64,000 nucleotides of DNA, from assembly GCF_018687755.1 (NCBI RefSeq), contig NZ_CP061305.1, positions 1,053,099 to 1,117,098 on the forward strand. Direction: 5' to 3'. Of this stretch, positions 8,923 to 17,416 are shown piece by piece (positions within the stretch are counted from its first letter, which is position 1; every line of letters starts with the position of its first letter). The notes beneath the pieces are model-generated. The model searched no databases, was not told the DNA's origin, and saw only the letters and a list, made by a program, of their open reading frames with translations. This DNA comes from Polynucleobacter sp. JS-Mosq-20-D10 (GTDB lineage: Bacteria > Pseudomonadota > Gammaproteobacteria > Burkholderiales > Burkholderiaceae). Position numbers and translations under genes: made by a program.

Positions 8923-9714
8923 ATGATTAAATGTGTAAAACTAACCGCAAGCTTGATATTACTTTGTTTTTTATCAAGTATTTCTGTGACCTACGCTGCA
9001 AATAGCGTGGATTCTGATATTCCAAATGGAATTCCAGATCGCATTGTGGGCGATATCGGAGCTGCTGTGTACAGCACTAGTCTAAATATTGGTAGCTATG
9101 GCGCTCAATCAATGGCCTTACCCTATGGATTTTTTGACTACCAGCGCTTTGCCATGCGCATTGATCAGTTGGCCTTTAAAACTTTACCTGTCGGATTCGG
9201 ATTCCTTGAAATCGTAGGTAAAGTCGATCCCGATTCTTATAAGGTTAAATCAACCATTAACGGTCAAACGATTAACAAAGGTTATCAAGTACCTATCGGC
9301 CTGGGAACATTTCAAGATACACCTATTGGGGCATTCTTTTTGAACGCCTATCATGATTTTGGCCAGTCTAAAGGCAATCTCCTTGAGGTTAATTATTTTG
9401 CAGAAATCGAGTTGTTTAGCAAAGTAGTCCTCTACCCGCAAGTAGGCATGGAACGTCAGTCGGGCTCTTTTGCGAACTACTACTACGGTGTTACTCCTGG
9501 GCAGGCTCAAATTACTGGGTATGGAGCATATACAGCCTCTAGTTCAAATAACCCATTGGCAGGGTTTTTGCTTGAAATACCAGTAGCAGAAGACTGGTAC
9601 GTTAATCTATACGGAAAGCGAAAATGGCTAGGTTCTGGAGTCAACAACAGCCCAGTTCTAACTCGTTCATTTCAAGATACGATGTTTATGGCGCTTGCCT
9701 ATCGTTTTAAATAA
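8923..9714 (+). CDS. MipA/OmpV family outer membrane protein
   Basis: 263 residues with a clear signal peptide (about 1-25, ending VTYAA). The mature part has alternating beta-strand character and typical MipA/OmpV landmarks: NYYYGVTPGQAQITGY near residue 185, and a final aromatic strand FMALAYRFK that fits insertion by the BAM machinery. Family members are outer-membrane barrels; some act as scaffolds for murein hydrolases (MipA) or respond to cation stress. No partner gene is adjacent, so the specific role is open. Its stop is 1 bp from the stop of the next, convergent gene. Confidence 0.8.
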   Translation: MIKCVKLTASLILLCFLSSISVTYAANSVDSDIPNGIPDRIVGDIGAAVYSTSLNIGSYGAQSMALPYGFFDYQRFAMRIDQLAFKTLPVGFGFLEIVGKVDPDSYKVKSTINGQTINKGYQVPIGLGTFQDTPIGAFFLNAYHDFGQSKGNLLEVNYFAEIELFSKVVLYPQVGMERQSGSFANYYYGVTPGQAQITGYGAYTASSSNNPLAGFLLEIPVAEDWYVNLYGKRKWLGSGVNNSPVLTRSFQDTMFMALAYRFK

Positions 9715-9715
9715 T

Positions 9716-10588
9716 TTATTCAATGATGCGATCACGAATTATTAAATCTTTAGCATCCTTGCTGTATTCAACTTGCGCCTTGCGCTTAAAAAATGATTCT
9801 TGAATGAATTCTACGGATTCATTAACTACTATTTCACGCTCATTATCTAAAGTGATGATGTGATAAGAGCCGCCAAGCCAAATGATCTTACAAGTTGAAG
9901 AGGTGATGCTCTCAGAGATCCAATCAATGGTTGTTGGTGCAACTACATCATCATCAATAGAGCAAATGATTTTTATATCAGATCGAAAATCATTCAGTAT
10001 TTTTTTTGCAAATTCAATAAGGCACAAGGACTGATATAAATGTTTTGCTGAGAGAGATGCTGATCCCACTTCTGTAGTTTCTTGCTCTAAGATTTGTTTG
10101 GCGACACGACGACGGACTTCAGGGTTGCGTAAGCCGTAAGGTTGAGATTCTTTATAGTGCCAATTTGTAATCCCAAGTTTGAAGACAATATAGAGTAATG
10201 GGTAATACCAAGGTACGCTCCAACCATCGAAGGCAAAAACTGGGGAGAGGGCTACAACTGGTAGATTCTTTTGATAATCAGCCTCGTATGCTATTGCTAG
10301 TGTTGCACCCATGCTCAAGCCAACTAAAGAAACTTGATTGTGATTTTGAAGTAGCAGATTAACTACCGTATCCAATTCGGAGAGCCAAATATCAAATGTG
10401 TCAAAGCCACTTTGAGCAGAGTAGCCATGAATTCTGGGGACACAGGAGGTATGCCCTAATTTTTTGATCGCTTTGGGGATGGAGCCTAATTCCAACATAG
10501 ACCCCTGAAGCCCAGGCAGGAATATTACCGCGATACCCGTAGTTCCTGGGGTAAACTCCTCGAAAAGATCATTCACTTCATTAGACAT
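9716..10588 (-). CDS. Alpha/beta hydrolase (carboxylesterase-like)
   Basis: 290 residues without a signal peptide. The fold is shown by the oxyanion region FLPGLQGS near residue 24, the nucleophile elbow GLSMG near residue 93, an acid in SIDDDVVAP near residue 212, and a histidine in GGSYHIITLD near residue 243, giving a complete Ser-Asp-His triad. The best general match is the monoacylglycerol-lipase/carboxylesterase group. The substrate cannot be read from the sequence. It is divergent from the DUF4118 gene, 40 bp apart. Confidence 0.75.
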   Translation of the reverse strand: MSNEVNDLFEEFTPGTTGIAVIFLPGLQGSMLELGSIPKAIKKLGHTSCVPRIHGYSAQSGFDTFDIWLSELDTVVNLLLQNHNQVSLVGLSMGATLAIAYEADYQKNLPVVALSPVFAFDGWSVPWYYPLLYIVFKLGITNWHYKESQPYGLRNPEVRRRVAKQILEQETTEVGSASLSAKHLYQSLCLIEFAKKILNDFRSDIKIICSIDDDVVAPTTIDWISESITSSTCKIIWLGGSYHIITLDNEREIVVNESVEFIQESFFKRKAQVEYSKDAKDLIIRDRIIE

Positions 10589-10628
10589 TTTTTTGATTGG
10601 TAGCTTTCTCCAATAGAGTGTAATCCAA

Positions 10629-11054
10629 ATGCAAATAAAAAACTCACGGTCATGGGCGCCTCATACTCCTTCTGTCTATGGATATGCATTACTTGGAACC
10701 TTAGCTGCATTTTTCATGCGCTATCAATTCCATCCTTTAATGCAGGCCCAGTTCCCAATATTATTTTTTCTGTTTAACACCGTTTTTATTGCTTACAGGT
10801 TCGGCTGGAAGCCAGCAACTATGAGTGCCATTATTGGAATGGTATTGGCATATTATTTTTTTATACCGCCATATAATAGTTTTGAGATACCCACCATGAT
10901 TGATGTTCTACATCTCTTTATTTATGCGGCTTTATTCTTTACGGTTATTTATTTGATTGAAAAATTGCAACGTGAGCGATTTAGGGCTGTACTGATTGCT
11001 AGAGTCTCTGATTCAAGAATGCAAATAATGGCTAAATTAAGCTCTAATAAATAA
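10629..11054 (+). CDS. DUF4118 membrane protein
   Basis: 141 residues with three or four membrane segments (about 15-32, 40-58, 62-80 and 95-115). It contains the DUF4118 signature FGWKPATMSAIIGMVLAYYFFIPP, split here between FGWKPA and YYFFIPPYNSF. This module is the membrane part of KdpD-type sensor kinases, but no kinase domain follows: the protein ends after a short basic cytoplasmic tail. It stands alone next to a hydrolase gene, and its function is unknown. The 120 bp that follow hold no supported gene. Confidence 0.7.
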   Translation: MQIKNSRSWAPHTPSVYGYALLGTLAAFFMRYQFHPLMQAQFPILFFLFNTVFIAYRFGWKPATMSAIIGMVLAYYFFIPPYNSFEIPTMIDVLHLFIYAALFFTVIYLIEKLQRERFRAVLIARVSDSRMQIMAKLSSNK

Positions 11055-11174
11055 TTATTAGTTTTATTTTTGCTTCAACAATCTTCTTTGCTACTCTATT
11101 TGCATACATTGTGAATCGCAAGAATTAATTGCTTAGGATTGTTCATATCAAACTGGCGATCTACTGAATCTTTC

Positions 11175-11999
11175 TTAAAGCTTTTTCGTGGGCACTGGCT
11201 TTGGCGCCACTTTATACAGAGGCTCAACCGCCGGCATTAGCGCGGTTAGTTGCTCGATTCGGGTTTCACCAGAAGGGTGGGTGGATAAGAATTCGGGAGA
11301 GCTACTACCTTTGGTTGCCTTCAACATTTTTTGCCAAACGCTAATTGCACCCATAGGGTTGTATCCCGCTCTTGCTGCAAGCTCTAATCCAATTGCATCT
11401 GCTTCTGATTCATTCTCTCTAGAGTTTGGCAAAATAATTGCATATTGGGCAACCTGGTTTGCAGCGCCTACTGCGGAGCCATAGGGACCAGCTACAGCCA
11501 TGGCAATATTCACCAATACGTTTTGTGCGACCGACTGGGATACGCGCTCTCGACCATGCTCTCTTAGTGCATGAGCAATTTCATGGCCCATGATGGCTGC
11601 AATTTCATCATCATTTAAATTCAGCTGCTCAATAATGCCGGTGTAAAAGGTGATCTTTCCGCCGGGTGCGCAGGTAGCATTCAGTACGGGGGCATCGATA
11701 AGGGTTAGCCGCCAATCCCATTGCTTGGTGTCATCTCGGAATGCCTCGGTCTGCGGGATCAACCTATTTGCAATGAACTTCAATCGATCATAGGCAGGGC
11801 CGGAGGTGACCAGTATATTTTTCTCCTTTGCCTTTTGATTCTGCTCGTTATAACTTACCGCAGAAATGCGATTAACTTCTTCAGAAGAAGCCATCATAAA
11901 TTGAGATCGGTTAACGCCAACCGCTCCCGAGCGCGTAGTGTTGGCGCATGCCGAGAGCAAGGCAACAAGTGCAAGGATCCAAAAGATGCGAAAGCTCAA
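11175..11999 (-). CDS. M48 family zinc metalloprotease lipoprotein
   Basis: 274 residues. The N-terminus has a lipobox (LLSACA, cysteine at 18), so it is probably an outer-membrane-anchored periplasmic lipoprotein. The zinc motif HEIAHALREH lies near residue 143, and the third ligand is in ESEADAIGLELAARAGY near residue 195. This resembles YggG/LoiP-type M48 proteases of envelope quality control. The start is TTG at 11997-11999, supported by AAGGA six bases upstream and the absence of an upstream ATG. It lies 46 bp downstream of the next gene on the same strand. Confidence 0.88.
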   Translation of the reverse strand: MSFRIFWILALVALLSACANTTRSGAVGVNRSQFMMASSEEVNRISAVSYNEQNQKAKEKNILVTSGPAYDRLKFIANRLIPQTEAFRDDTKQWDWRLTLIDAPVLNATCAPGGKITFYTGIIEQLNLNDDEIAAIMGHEIAHALREHGRERVSQSVAQNVLVNIAMAVAGPYGSAVGAANQVAQYAIILPNSRENESEADAIGLELAARAGYNPMGAISVWQKMLKATKGSSSPEFLSTHPSGETRIEQLTALMPAVEPLYKVAPKPVPTKKL

Positions 12000-12045
12000 A
12001 TTAAATCCTTGCTAATACTGATTACTCTTTTTAAATTACTTTAAA

Positions 12046-12642
12046 TTACTTCTTCTTTGGAGGCGTAATCGATGCAGCCATTGCATCAAAATAAATAACT
12101 CTAACCTGCTCACCAACATTAACATCCGCTAACAGCTGGGGATTCTTAACAGTAACAACCGTAACCTTGCCACTAGGCCCTTTAACTGAGACCAATTTCT
12201 TAGCGCGGTCTACAGCTACGATGTCAGCAATGATGGTCGTGGTGTTTGAAATTGTGCGAGTTGGTTTTTCACCAGGCTTAGAAGTTACTTCTGATGAAGT
12301 TTCCACTTTGCTGCGAATGCCATCGCTTTTGGCCTTAATCAATTCAATTGCAACGGCAAGTTCATAGGTCACATTGAGTCGATCACCGATTTTTATCAGA
12401 TCAAAGTTCTTAATTTCAGGACCGGCAATAAACTTGGATTCACCATCATTATTTTTAAAGAAAATCGTGCGTGTTTGCTTATCAATCTTCGTAACAGTAC
12501 CTTCGTACAATTGGAAAATATTGTCAGTAACAGCTGCATCCACCACTAGAGCATTGGCAACTGGGGCTTGTGCCATTACTAATGATGAACCTGCCAGCAA
12601 TGTGGCGGCTACGAGAGTAATCTGGGCGAATTTAATTTTCAT
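12046..12642 (-). CDS. Secreted protein of unknown function with two related beta domains
   Basis: 198 residues with a signal peptide (about 1-24, ending VMAQA). The mature protein consists of two similar blocks. Residues ~45-100 run from EGTVTKIDKQTRTI to IGDRLNVTY, and residues ~132-190 run from IADIVAVDRAKKLV to VGEQVRVIY. Each reads as a small beta-barrel of the kind seen in DUF5666-like periplasmic proteins. They are joined by a Ser/Thr-rich linker, and the C-terminus is basic (PPKKK). I do not recognise a function. A perfect ACGATATTATCGT palindrome lies 28 bp upstream of its start. Confidence 0.6.
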   Translation of the reverse strand: MKIKFAQITLVAATLLAGSSLVMAQAPVANALVVDAAVTDNIFQLYEGTVTKIDKQTRTIFFKNNDGESKFIAGPEIKNFDLIKIGDRLNVTYELAVAIELIKAKSDGIRSKVETSSEVTSKPGEKPTRTISNTTTIIADIVAVDRAKKLVSVKGPSGKVTVVTVKNPQLLADVNVGEQVRVIYFDAMAASITPPKKK

Positions 12643-12669
12643 GACTTTCCTTAATATTGAGTATCTACA

Positions 12670-12682
12670 ACGATATTATCGT
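12670..12682. promoter_or_regulatory. Small palindrome upstream of the secreted duplicated-domain gene
   Basis: ACGATATTATCGT is a perfect 13-bp inverted repeat (centre T), 28 bp before the start of the gene at 12046-12642. A regulator site is possible. Short AT-rich palindromes also occur by chance. Confidence 0.25.
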
Positions 12683-12792
12683 ATTTCAATTGTAAAAATT
12701 CTGTTGGTAAGCCCACAGATGAGTGGGGGCGGTAGTTCAGCAGAAAGCGACTAATACTTTGTATTAATAGAATTGCGCCTGAGTGCTTGAAC

Positions 12793-13698
12793 TTAAAGTC
12801 GCTCCCACCAGTTTCCAGAAAAGTGACATTGCAGCCAGTCGATGCACTGACTGACCTTGCCTGGCACTAAGCGAGGCGACGAAAATACAGCGTGTATTTC
12901 CTGGGAGGGCAGGCTCCAATCAGTCAATATAGGCTTTAAGGTGCCCTTGTTAATAGAGTGATAGGCAACGTACCAAGGAATAGTGGCTAAACCCATGTTC
13001 CCGATGGTTGCGGCCAGCAAAGCAGATAAGTTATTGGAGTACAGCGGACCTTTAACAGGTATAGAGATGGTCTCGCCATCACCCCCACTAAAGTGCCAGC
13101 GGTGATTATCTTGAACTGAGCTGTAAATTAAGGCCTGATGTGCCGTCAAATCCTCTGGATGATTTGGGGTGCCGTTCTGGCTTAAATAATCTGGGCTAGC
13201 TACCAGGACCCAAGGATTTAAGCCTAAATAGCGTGAGCCCAGAGAAGAATCTGCGAGGCGACCCATACGGATTGCAAGATCAACACCACCTTCAACCAAA
13301 TTGACAAATTGATCCTCAAGGCTCAGATGCACTTCTAATTTTGGGTTTTGACTCATAAATTGAAGTACCAGCGGTGTCAAAATACGTCGCCCAAAGGCAA
13401 CTGAAGAGCTAATGGTCAATTTACCCTGCATTTCTCCTTGAAGTAGGGCAGCTAAATTATCTGCCTCCTCAAGCTCTCTCGAAATAATCTTACATTTCTC
13501 ATAGTAGATCTCGCCAATTTCAGTTGGGGTAACTCCTCTTGTGCTGCGATGCAATAAAAGGGAACCGAGTCGCTTTTCTAAAAAGGCGATGTGCTTAGTT
13601 GCTGTAGGCTGAGTTATGCCTAGGCTGGCTGCAGCCTTACTAAATGAGCCGGTTTCGACGACTCGGACAAAAAGGGCTATTCCCTGAATTCGATCCAT
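12793..13698 (-). CDS. LysR family transcriptional regulator, probably controlling gcl
   Basis: 301 residues. The N-terminal winged helix-turn-helix (residues 1-60, with GSFSKAAASLGITQPTATKHIAFLE) is followed by a LysR substrate-binding domain (about 90-295). The subgroup, with RGVTPTEIGEIYYEKCK, is the DUF-type LysR close to DmlR/PecT. It is divergent from gcl, and a perfect LysR-style inverted repeat lies in the 128-bp gap, so it probably regulates both itself and gcl-hyi-glxR in response to an unknown metabolite of glyoxylate or glycolate metabolism. Confidence 0.9.
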   Translation of the reverse strand: MDRIQGIALFVRVVETGSFSKAAASLGITQPTATKHIAFLEKRLGSLLLHRSTRGVTPTEIGEIYYEKCKIISRELEEADNLAALLQGEMQGKLTISSSVAFGRRILTPLVLQFMSQNPKLEVHLSLEDQFVNLVEGGVDLAIRMGRLADSSLGSRYLGLNPWVLVASPDYLSQNGTPNHPEDLTAHQALIYSSVQDNHRWHFSGGDGETISIPVKGPLYSNNLSALLAATIGNMGLATIPWYVAYHSINKGTLKPILTDWSLPSQEIHAVFSSPRLVPGKVSQCIDWLQCHFSGNWWERL

Positions 13699-13727
13699 TC
13701 AAGAATTCTAACTGGATTTTGTTTGGG

Positions 13728-13744
13728 TATTCCATTTTGGAATA
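13728..13744. promoter_or_regulatory. LysR-type operator between the regulator gene and gcl
   Basis: TATTCCATTTTGGAATA is a perfect 7-3-7 inverted repeat of the T-N11-A class. It lies 30 bp from the regulator's start. A possible gcl -10 (TATGAT, 13750-13755) follows directly, so the repeat overlaps the expected -35 position. Confidence 0.6.
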
Positions 13745-13826
13745 GCACATATGATGGTGAGTGGCATTCTCATTTCATCACGAAGTGTTGATGATGTAAC
13801 CATTCTTAAACAGCAAGGGAAACATC

Positions 13827-15617
13827 ATGGCCAAAATGAAAGCCGCAATGGCAGCAGTTCTTGTAATGGAAAAAGAGGGTATCACCACTGCTTTTGGTGT
13901 TCCTGGAGCTGCTATTAATCCACTCTACGCACAGTTGCGTGAACGTCAGTCAATTACTCACATCCTAGCCCGACATGTTGAAGGCGCCTCACATATGGCT
14001 GAGGGTTATACAAGAGCTAAGGCCGGCAATATTGGCGTTTGTATCGGCACTTCAGGCCCAGCTGGTACGGACATGATTACAGGACTATATTCCGCAAGCG
14101 CTGACTCTATTCCCATTCTCTGCATTACTGGACAAGCCCCACGTGCTCGTCTTTATAAGGAAGATTTTCAGGCTGTTGACATTGAGACAATTTCCAAGCC
14201 AGTAACGAAGATGTCTGTAACTGTTCGTGAGCCTGGCTTAGTGCCACGCGTCTTCCAGCAGGCATTTCATGTCATGCGTTCAGGCCGTCCCGGTCCTGTA
14301 TTAATTGATTTGCCAATTGATGTTCAATTAGCTGAAATTGAATTTGATATTGATACGTATGAGCCATTGCCGGTATACAAACCAGCAGCTAGCCGCAAGC
14401 AGATCGAAAAAGCGCTGGAAATGTTAATGTCAGCCAAAAAGCCATTGATTGTTGCTGGCGGTGGAATTATTAACGCTGATGCAGATGCATTATTAGTAGA
14501 GTTTGCAGAATTGACTGGCATTCCAGTGATTCCAACACTGATGGGCTGGGGAACCATTCCCGATGATCATCCACTCATGGCCGGTATGGTTGGCCTTCAA
14601 ACCTCGCATCGTTATGGCAATGCAACCTTGCTAGCTAGTGATCTTGTTTTAGGCATCGGTAACCGCTGGGCTAACCGTCATACAGGATCAATCGATGTGT
14701 ATTGCAAAGATCGCAAGTTTATTCACGTTGATATCGAGCCAACTCAAATTGGTCGTGTATTTAATCCCGACTACGGCATTGTTTCAGATGCAAAAGCTGC
14801 GCTAGAGTTATTTGTTGAAGTGGCGAAAGAATGGAAGGCAAAAGGCAAGCTTACTAATTACAGTGAGTGGGTTGAGCGCTGCCAGGAGCGCAAGAGCTTG
14901 ATGCTCCGTAAAACCAACTTTGATAATGTACCTATCAAACCACAACGCGTCTATCAAGAGATGAATTCTGTATTTGGTCGCGACACCGTATATGTATCGA
15001 CTATTGGCCTGTCGCAAATTGCTGGTGGACAATTCTTACATGTCTATGGTGCTCGTCAATGGATCAACTGCGGTCAAGCCGGCCCCCTAGGCTGGACAAT
15101 TCCAGCTGCATTAGGTGCATTGGCCTCAGACACAACAAAGACTGTAGTCGGACTTGCAGGTGATTACGATTTCCAATTCTTAATTGAGGAATTAGCAGTT
15201 GGTGCACAATTTAACTTGCCATTAGTGATGGTCTTGGTAAATAACAGTTACCTAGGTTTGATCCGTCAAGCGCAACGTGGTTTTGAGATGGATTATTGCG
15301 TGCAACTGGCTTTTGACAACATCAACGTGGACGATCAAAACCTGAAGGGCTATGGAGTGGATCACGTTCAAGTTGTTGAAGGGCTTGGTTGCAAAGCTAT
15401 CAGAGTCTCGGATCCAAATAAAATCAGTGCTGCATTGATTGAAGCGCAAAAGATGGCCAAGGAACATCGTGTACCGGTAGTAGTGGAGATTATTTTAGAA
15501 AAAATCACCAACATTGCTATGGGTACCGAGATTAACAATGTGAATGAATTTGAAGATATTGACTGCCGTCATCCCGCTGGAACAGAGGGATTAGTTGCCG
15601 CCGGCCTTCTAGAGTAA
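13827..15617 (+). CDS. gcl: Glyoxylate carboligase (tartronate-semialdehyde synthase)
   Basis: Thiamine-diphosphate enzyme that joins two glyoxylates to tartronate semialdehyde and CO2. The 596-residue length is usual. The N-terminal Pyr domain has HVEGASHMAEGYTRAKAG near residue 50. The valine typical of Gcl in place of the catalytic glutamate of other ThDP enzymes is compatible with the first-domain sequence TTAFGVPGAA. The C-terminal ThDP-binding domain has GLAGDYDFQFLIEEL near residue 445. AGGGAAA precedes the ATG. It is first in gcl-hyi-glxR, which feeds glyoxylate into glycerate. Confidence 0.96.
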   Translation: MAKMKAAMAAVLVMEKEGITTAFGVPGAAINPLYAQLRERQSITHILARHVEGASHMAEGYTRAKAGNIGVCIGTSGPAGTDMITGLYSASADSIPILCITGQAPRARLYKEDFQAVDIETISKPVTKMSVTVREPGLVPRVFQQAFHVMRSGRPGPVLIDLPIDVQLAEIEFDIDTYEPLPVYKPAASRKQIEKALEMLMSAKKPLIVAGGGIINADADALLVEFAELTGIPVIPTLMGWGTIPDDHPLMAGMVGLQTSHRYGNATLLASDLVLGIGNRWANRHTGSIDVYCKDRKFIHVDIEPTQIGRVFNPDYGIVSDAKAALELFVEVAKEWKAKGKLTNYSEWVERCQERKSLMLRKTNFDNVPIKPQRVYQEMNSVFGRDTVYVSTIGLSQIAGGQFLHVYGARQWINCGQAGPLGWTIPAALGALASDTTKTVVGLAGDYDFQFLIEELAVGAQFNLPLVMVLVNNSYLGLIRQAQRGFEMDYCVQLAFDNINVDDQNLKGYGVDHVQVVEGLGCKAIRVSDPNKISAALIEAQKMAKEHRVPVVVEIILEKITNIAMGTEINNVNEFEDIDCRHPAGTEGLVAAGLLE

Positions 15618-15679
15618 TTGATTCATTGCCTTGAATTTAGCCATGTATCATCCAATCTGATTGTTATTAAGGAATAGGA

Positions 15680-16459
15680 ATGCCCAAGTTTGCAGCCAAC
15701 CTCACTATGTTGTTTAATGAAAAACCATTTATGGAGCGTTTTGCGCTAGCCAAGATTGGGGGTTTCAAAGCCGTTGAATTTCTATTTCCTTATGCTTTTG
15801 AAGCTAGCGAAATTAAGTCCGCTTTAGATAACAATGCCTTAAAGTTGGTGTTGCACAACCTGCCAGCAGGAGATTGGGACGCAGGGGAAAGAGGTATTGC
15901 ATGTCACCCAGACCGTGTTGCTGAGTTTCGATCTGGTGTTGCGAAGGCGATTGAGTACGCCAGTATTTTGGGCGTACCTCAACTCAACTGCTTAGCAGGA
16001 AAGACCCCTGAGGGGGTTGATCCGGCATTAGTTCATGACACGTTCGTTAGCAATTTACAGTTTGCTGCTGCTGAGCTGAAGAAGTCAGGATTAAAACTCT
16101 TGATCGAGCCAATTAATACCTTTGATATCCCCGGCTTCTATCTCTCTAAAACTGCTCAAGGTATTGCAATACTGGATGCAGTTGCTGCTGATAATGCTTT
16201 TTTACAATACGACATTTACCATGCTCAGCGCATGGAAGGTGAGCTAGCCAATACGATACAAAAATACTTTGATCGAATTGCGCATATTCAGTTGGCGGAT
16301 AACCCAGGCCGTAATGAGCCCGGTACCGGAGAAATAAACTACAGCTACTTATTTGATTTTTTAACTCGACTTGGTTACAAGGGTTACATCGGTTGTGAGT
16401 ACAAGCCTTTGAAAACTACTGAGGCTGGCCTACATTGGATGGATCAATACGAGCAGTAA
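15680..16459 (+). CDS. hyi: Hydroxypyruvate isomerase
   Basis: Isomerises hydroxypyruvate and tartronate semialdehyde. The 259 residues form an AP-endonuclease-2-like TIM barrel. Family motifs include MPKFAANLTMLFNEKPF at the start, EPINTFDIPGFYL with a metal-binding glutamate near residue 143, QYDIYHAQRMEG near residue 178, and a C-terminal GYIGCEYKP with the second catalytic glutamate near residue 240. TAAGGAATAGG gives a good ribosome site. It sits 62 bp after gcl in the same operon. Confidence 0.95.
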   Translation: MPKFAANLTMLFNEKPFMERFALAKIGGFKAVEFLFPYAFEASEIKSALDNNALKLVLHNLPAGDWDAGERGIACHPDRVAEFRSGVAKAIEYASILGVPQLNCLAGKTPEGVDPALVHDTFVSNLQFAAAELKKSGLKLLIEPINTFDIPGFYLSKTAQGIAILDAVAADNAFLQYDIYHAQRMEGELANTIQKYFDRIAHIQLADNPGRNEPGTGEINYSYLFDFLTRLGYKGYIGCEYKPLKTTEAGLHWMDQYEQ

Positions 16460-16509
16460 TATTAGTTGAGCTTTAAATCAATAATTTAATAAACATTTAG
16501 GAATGAATC

Positions 16510-17406
16510 ATGAGTAAATTAAAACTGGGCTTTGTGGGTTTGGGTATTATGGGCGCGCCAATGGCTGGCCATTTGGTTGCAGCAGGTCATGAGCTATTTA
16601 TCAATACCCGCAGTAAAGTTCCAGATGAGTTAGCTAATACTGCCGCCATTCTCTGTGCAACTCCAGCAGAAGTTGCGACCAAGGCAGACATCATTATTAC
16701 GATGGTTCCAGATACCCCTGATGTAGAAAAAGTACTTTTTGGAGAGAATGGCATTGCTTCAGGTCTTAGTAAGGGCAAGATCGTTGTTGATATGAGCTCA
16801 ATCTCTCCTATTTCTACGAAAGATTTTGCGAAGCGTATCAATGATCTAGGCTGTGAATATTTGGACTCCCCTGTGTCCGGTGGCCAGTTAGGCGCAAAGG
16901 GTGCAAGCCTCACTATCATGGTTGGTGGCAAACAAGCAATCTTTGACAAGGTCAAACCTGTCTTTGATTTGATGGGAAAAAATATTACCTTAGTTGGCGA
17001 TAATGGCGCCGGCCAAGTTACTAAAGTTGCTAATCAGATTATTGTCGCCTTAAATATCGAAGCAGTTGCAGAGGCTTTGGTTTTTGCTTCTAAGGCAGGC
17101 GCCGATCCAGCAAAAGTTAGACAGGCATTAATGGGTGGCTTTGCCAGCTCAAAAATACTTGAAGTTCATGGTGAGCGCATGATCAATCGCACCTTTGATC
17201 CCGGCTTTAGGATTGAACTTCACCAAAAAGATTTGAGCTTAGCCCTGAGCAGTGCAAAGGCACTGGGTGTTAGTTTGCCCAATACAGCTAGCGCACAAGA
17301 ATTATTTAATTCCTGTGCAGCACATGGTGGAAAATCGTGGGATCATTCCGCTATGGTCAAGGCATTAGAAAAAATGGCTAATTTTGAAATAGGTCAAAAA
17401 AGCTAG
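16510..17406 (+). CDS. glxR: Tartronate semialdehyde reductase (2-hydroxy-3-oxopropionate reductase)
   Basis: Reduces tartronate semialdehyde to D-glycerate with NAD(P)H, completing the route begun by gcl. The 298 residues belong to the 3-hydroxyisobutyrate dehydrogenase family. The Rossmann motif GFVGLGIMGAPMAGHL is at residues 8-23, the substrate-binding SPVSGGQLGAKGASLTIMVG near 122, and the catalytic lysine in GAGQVTKVANQI near 172. The paralogous family contains HIBADH enzymes, but the operon context with gcl and hyi decides the call. Confidence 0.93.
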   Translation: MSKLKLGFVGLGIMGAPMAGHLVAAGHELFINTRSKVPDELANTAAILCATPAEVATKADIIITMVPDTPDVEKVLFGENGIASGLSKGKIVVDMSSISPISTKDFAKRINDLGCEYLDSPVSGGQLGAKGASLTIMVGGKQAIFDKVKPVFDLMGKNITLVGDNGAGQVTKVANQIIVALNIEAVAEALVFASKAGADPAKVRQALMGGFASSKILEVHGERMINRTFDPGFRIELHQKDLSLALSSAKALGVSLPNTASAQELFNSCAAHGGKSWDHSAMVKALEKMANFEIGQKS

Positions 17407-17416
17407 AGGAAGAAGT

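Noticed and set aside
11054..11128. Short open stretch reading as one membrane helix (FIFASTIFFATLFAYIVNRKN) after the DUF4118 gene
   Set aside because: Has no ATG, GTG or TTG start and no ribosome site. It might be a decayed gene end, but the evidence is too thin.
12752..12766. TAATAC-TTT-GTATTA inverted repeat after the LysR gene
   Set aside because: Lies downstream of a stop on one side and over 100 bp from the next start on the other; no T run; may be chance in AT-rich DNA.
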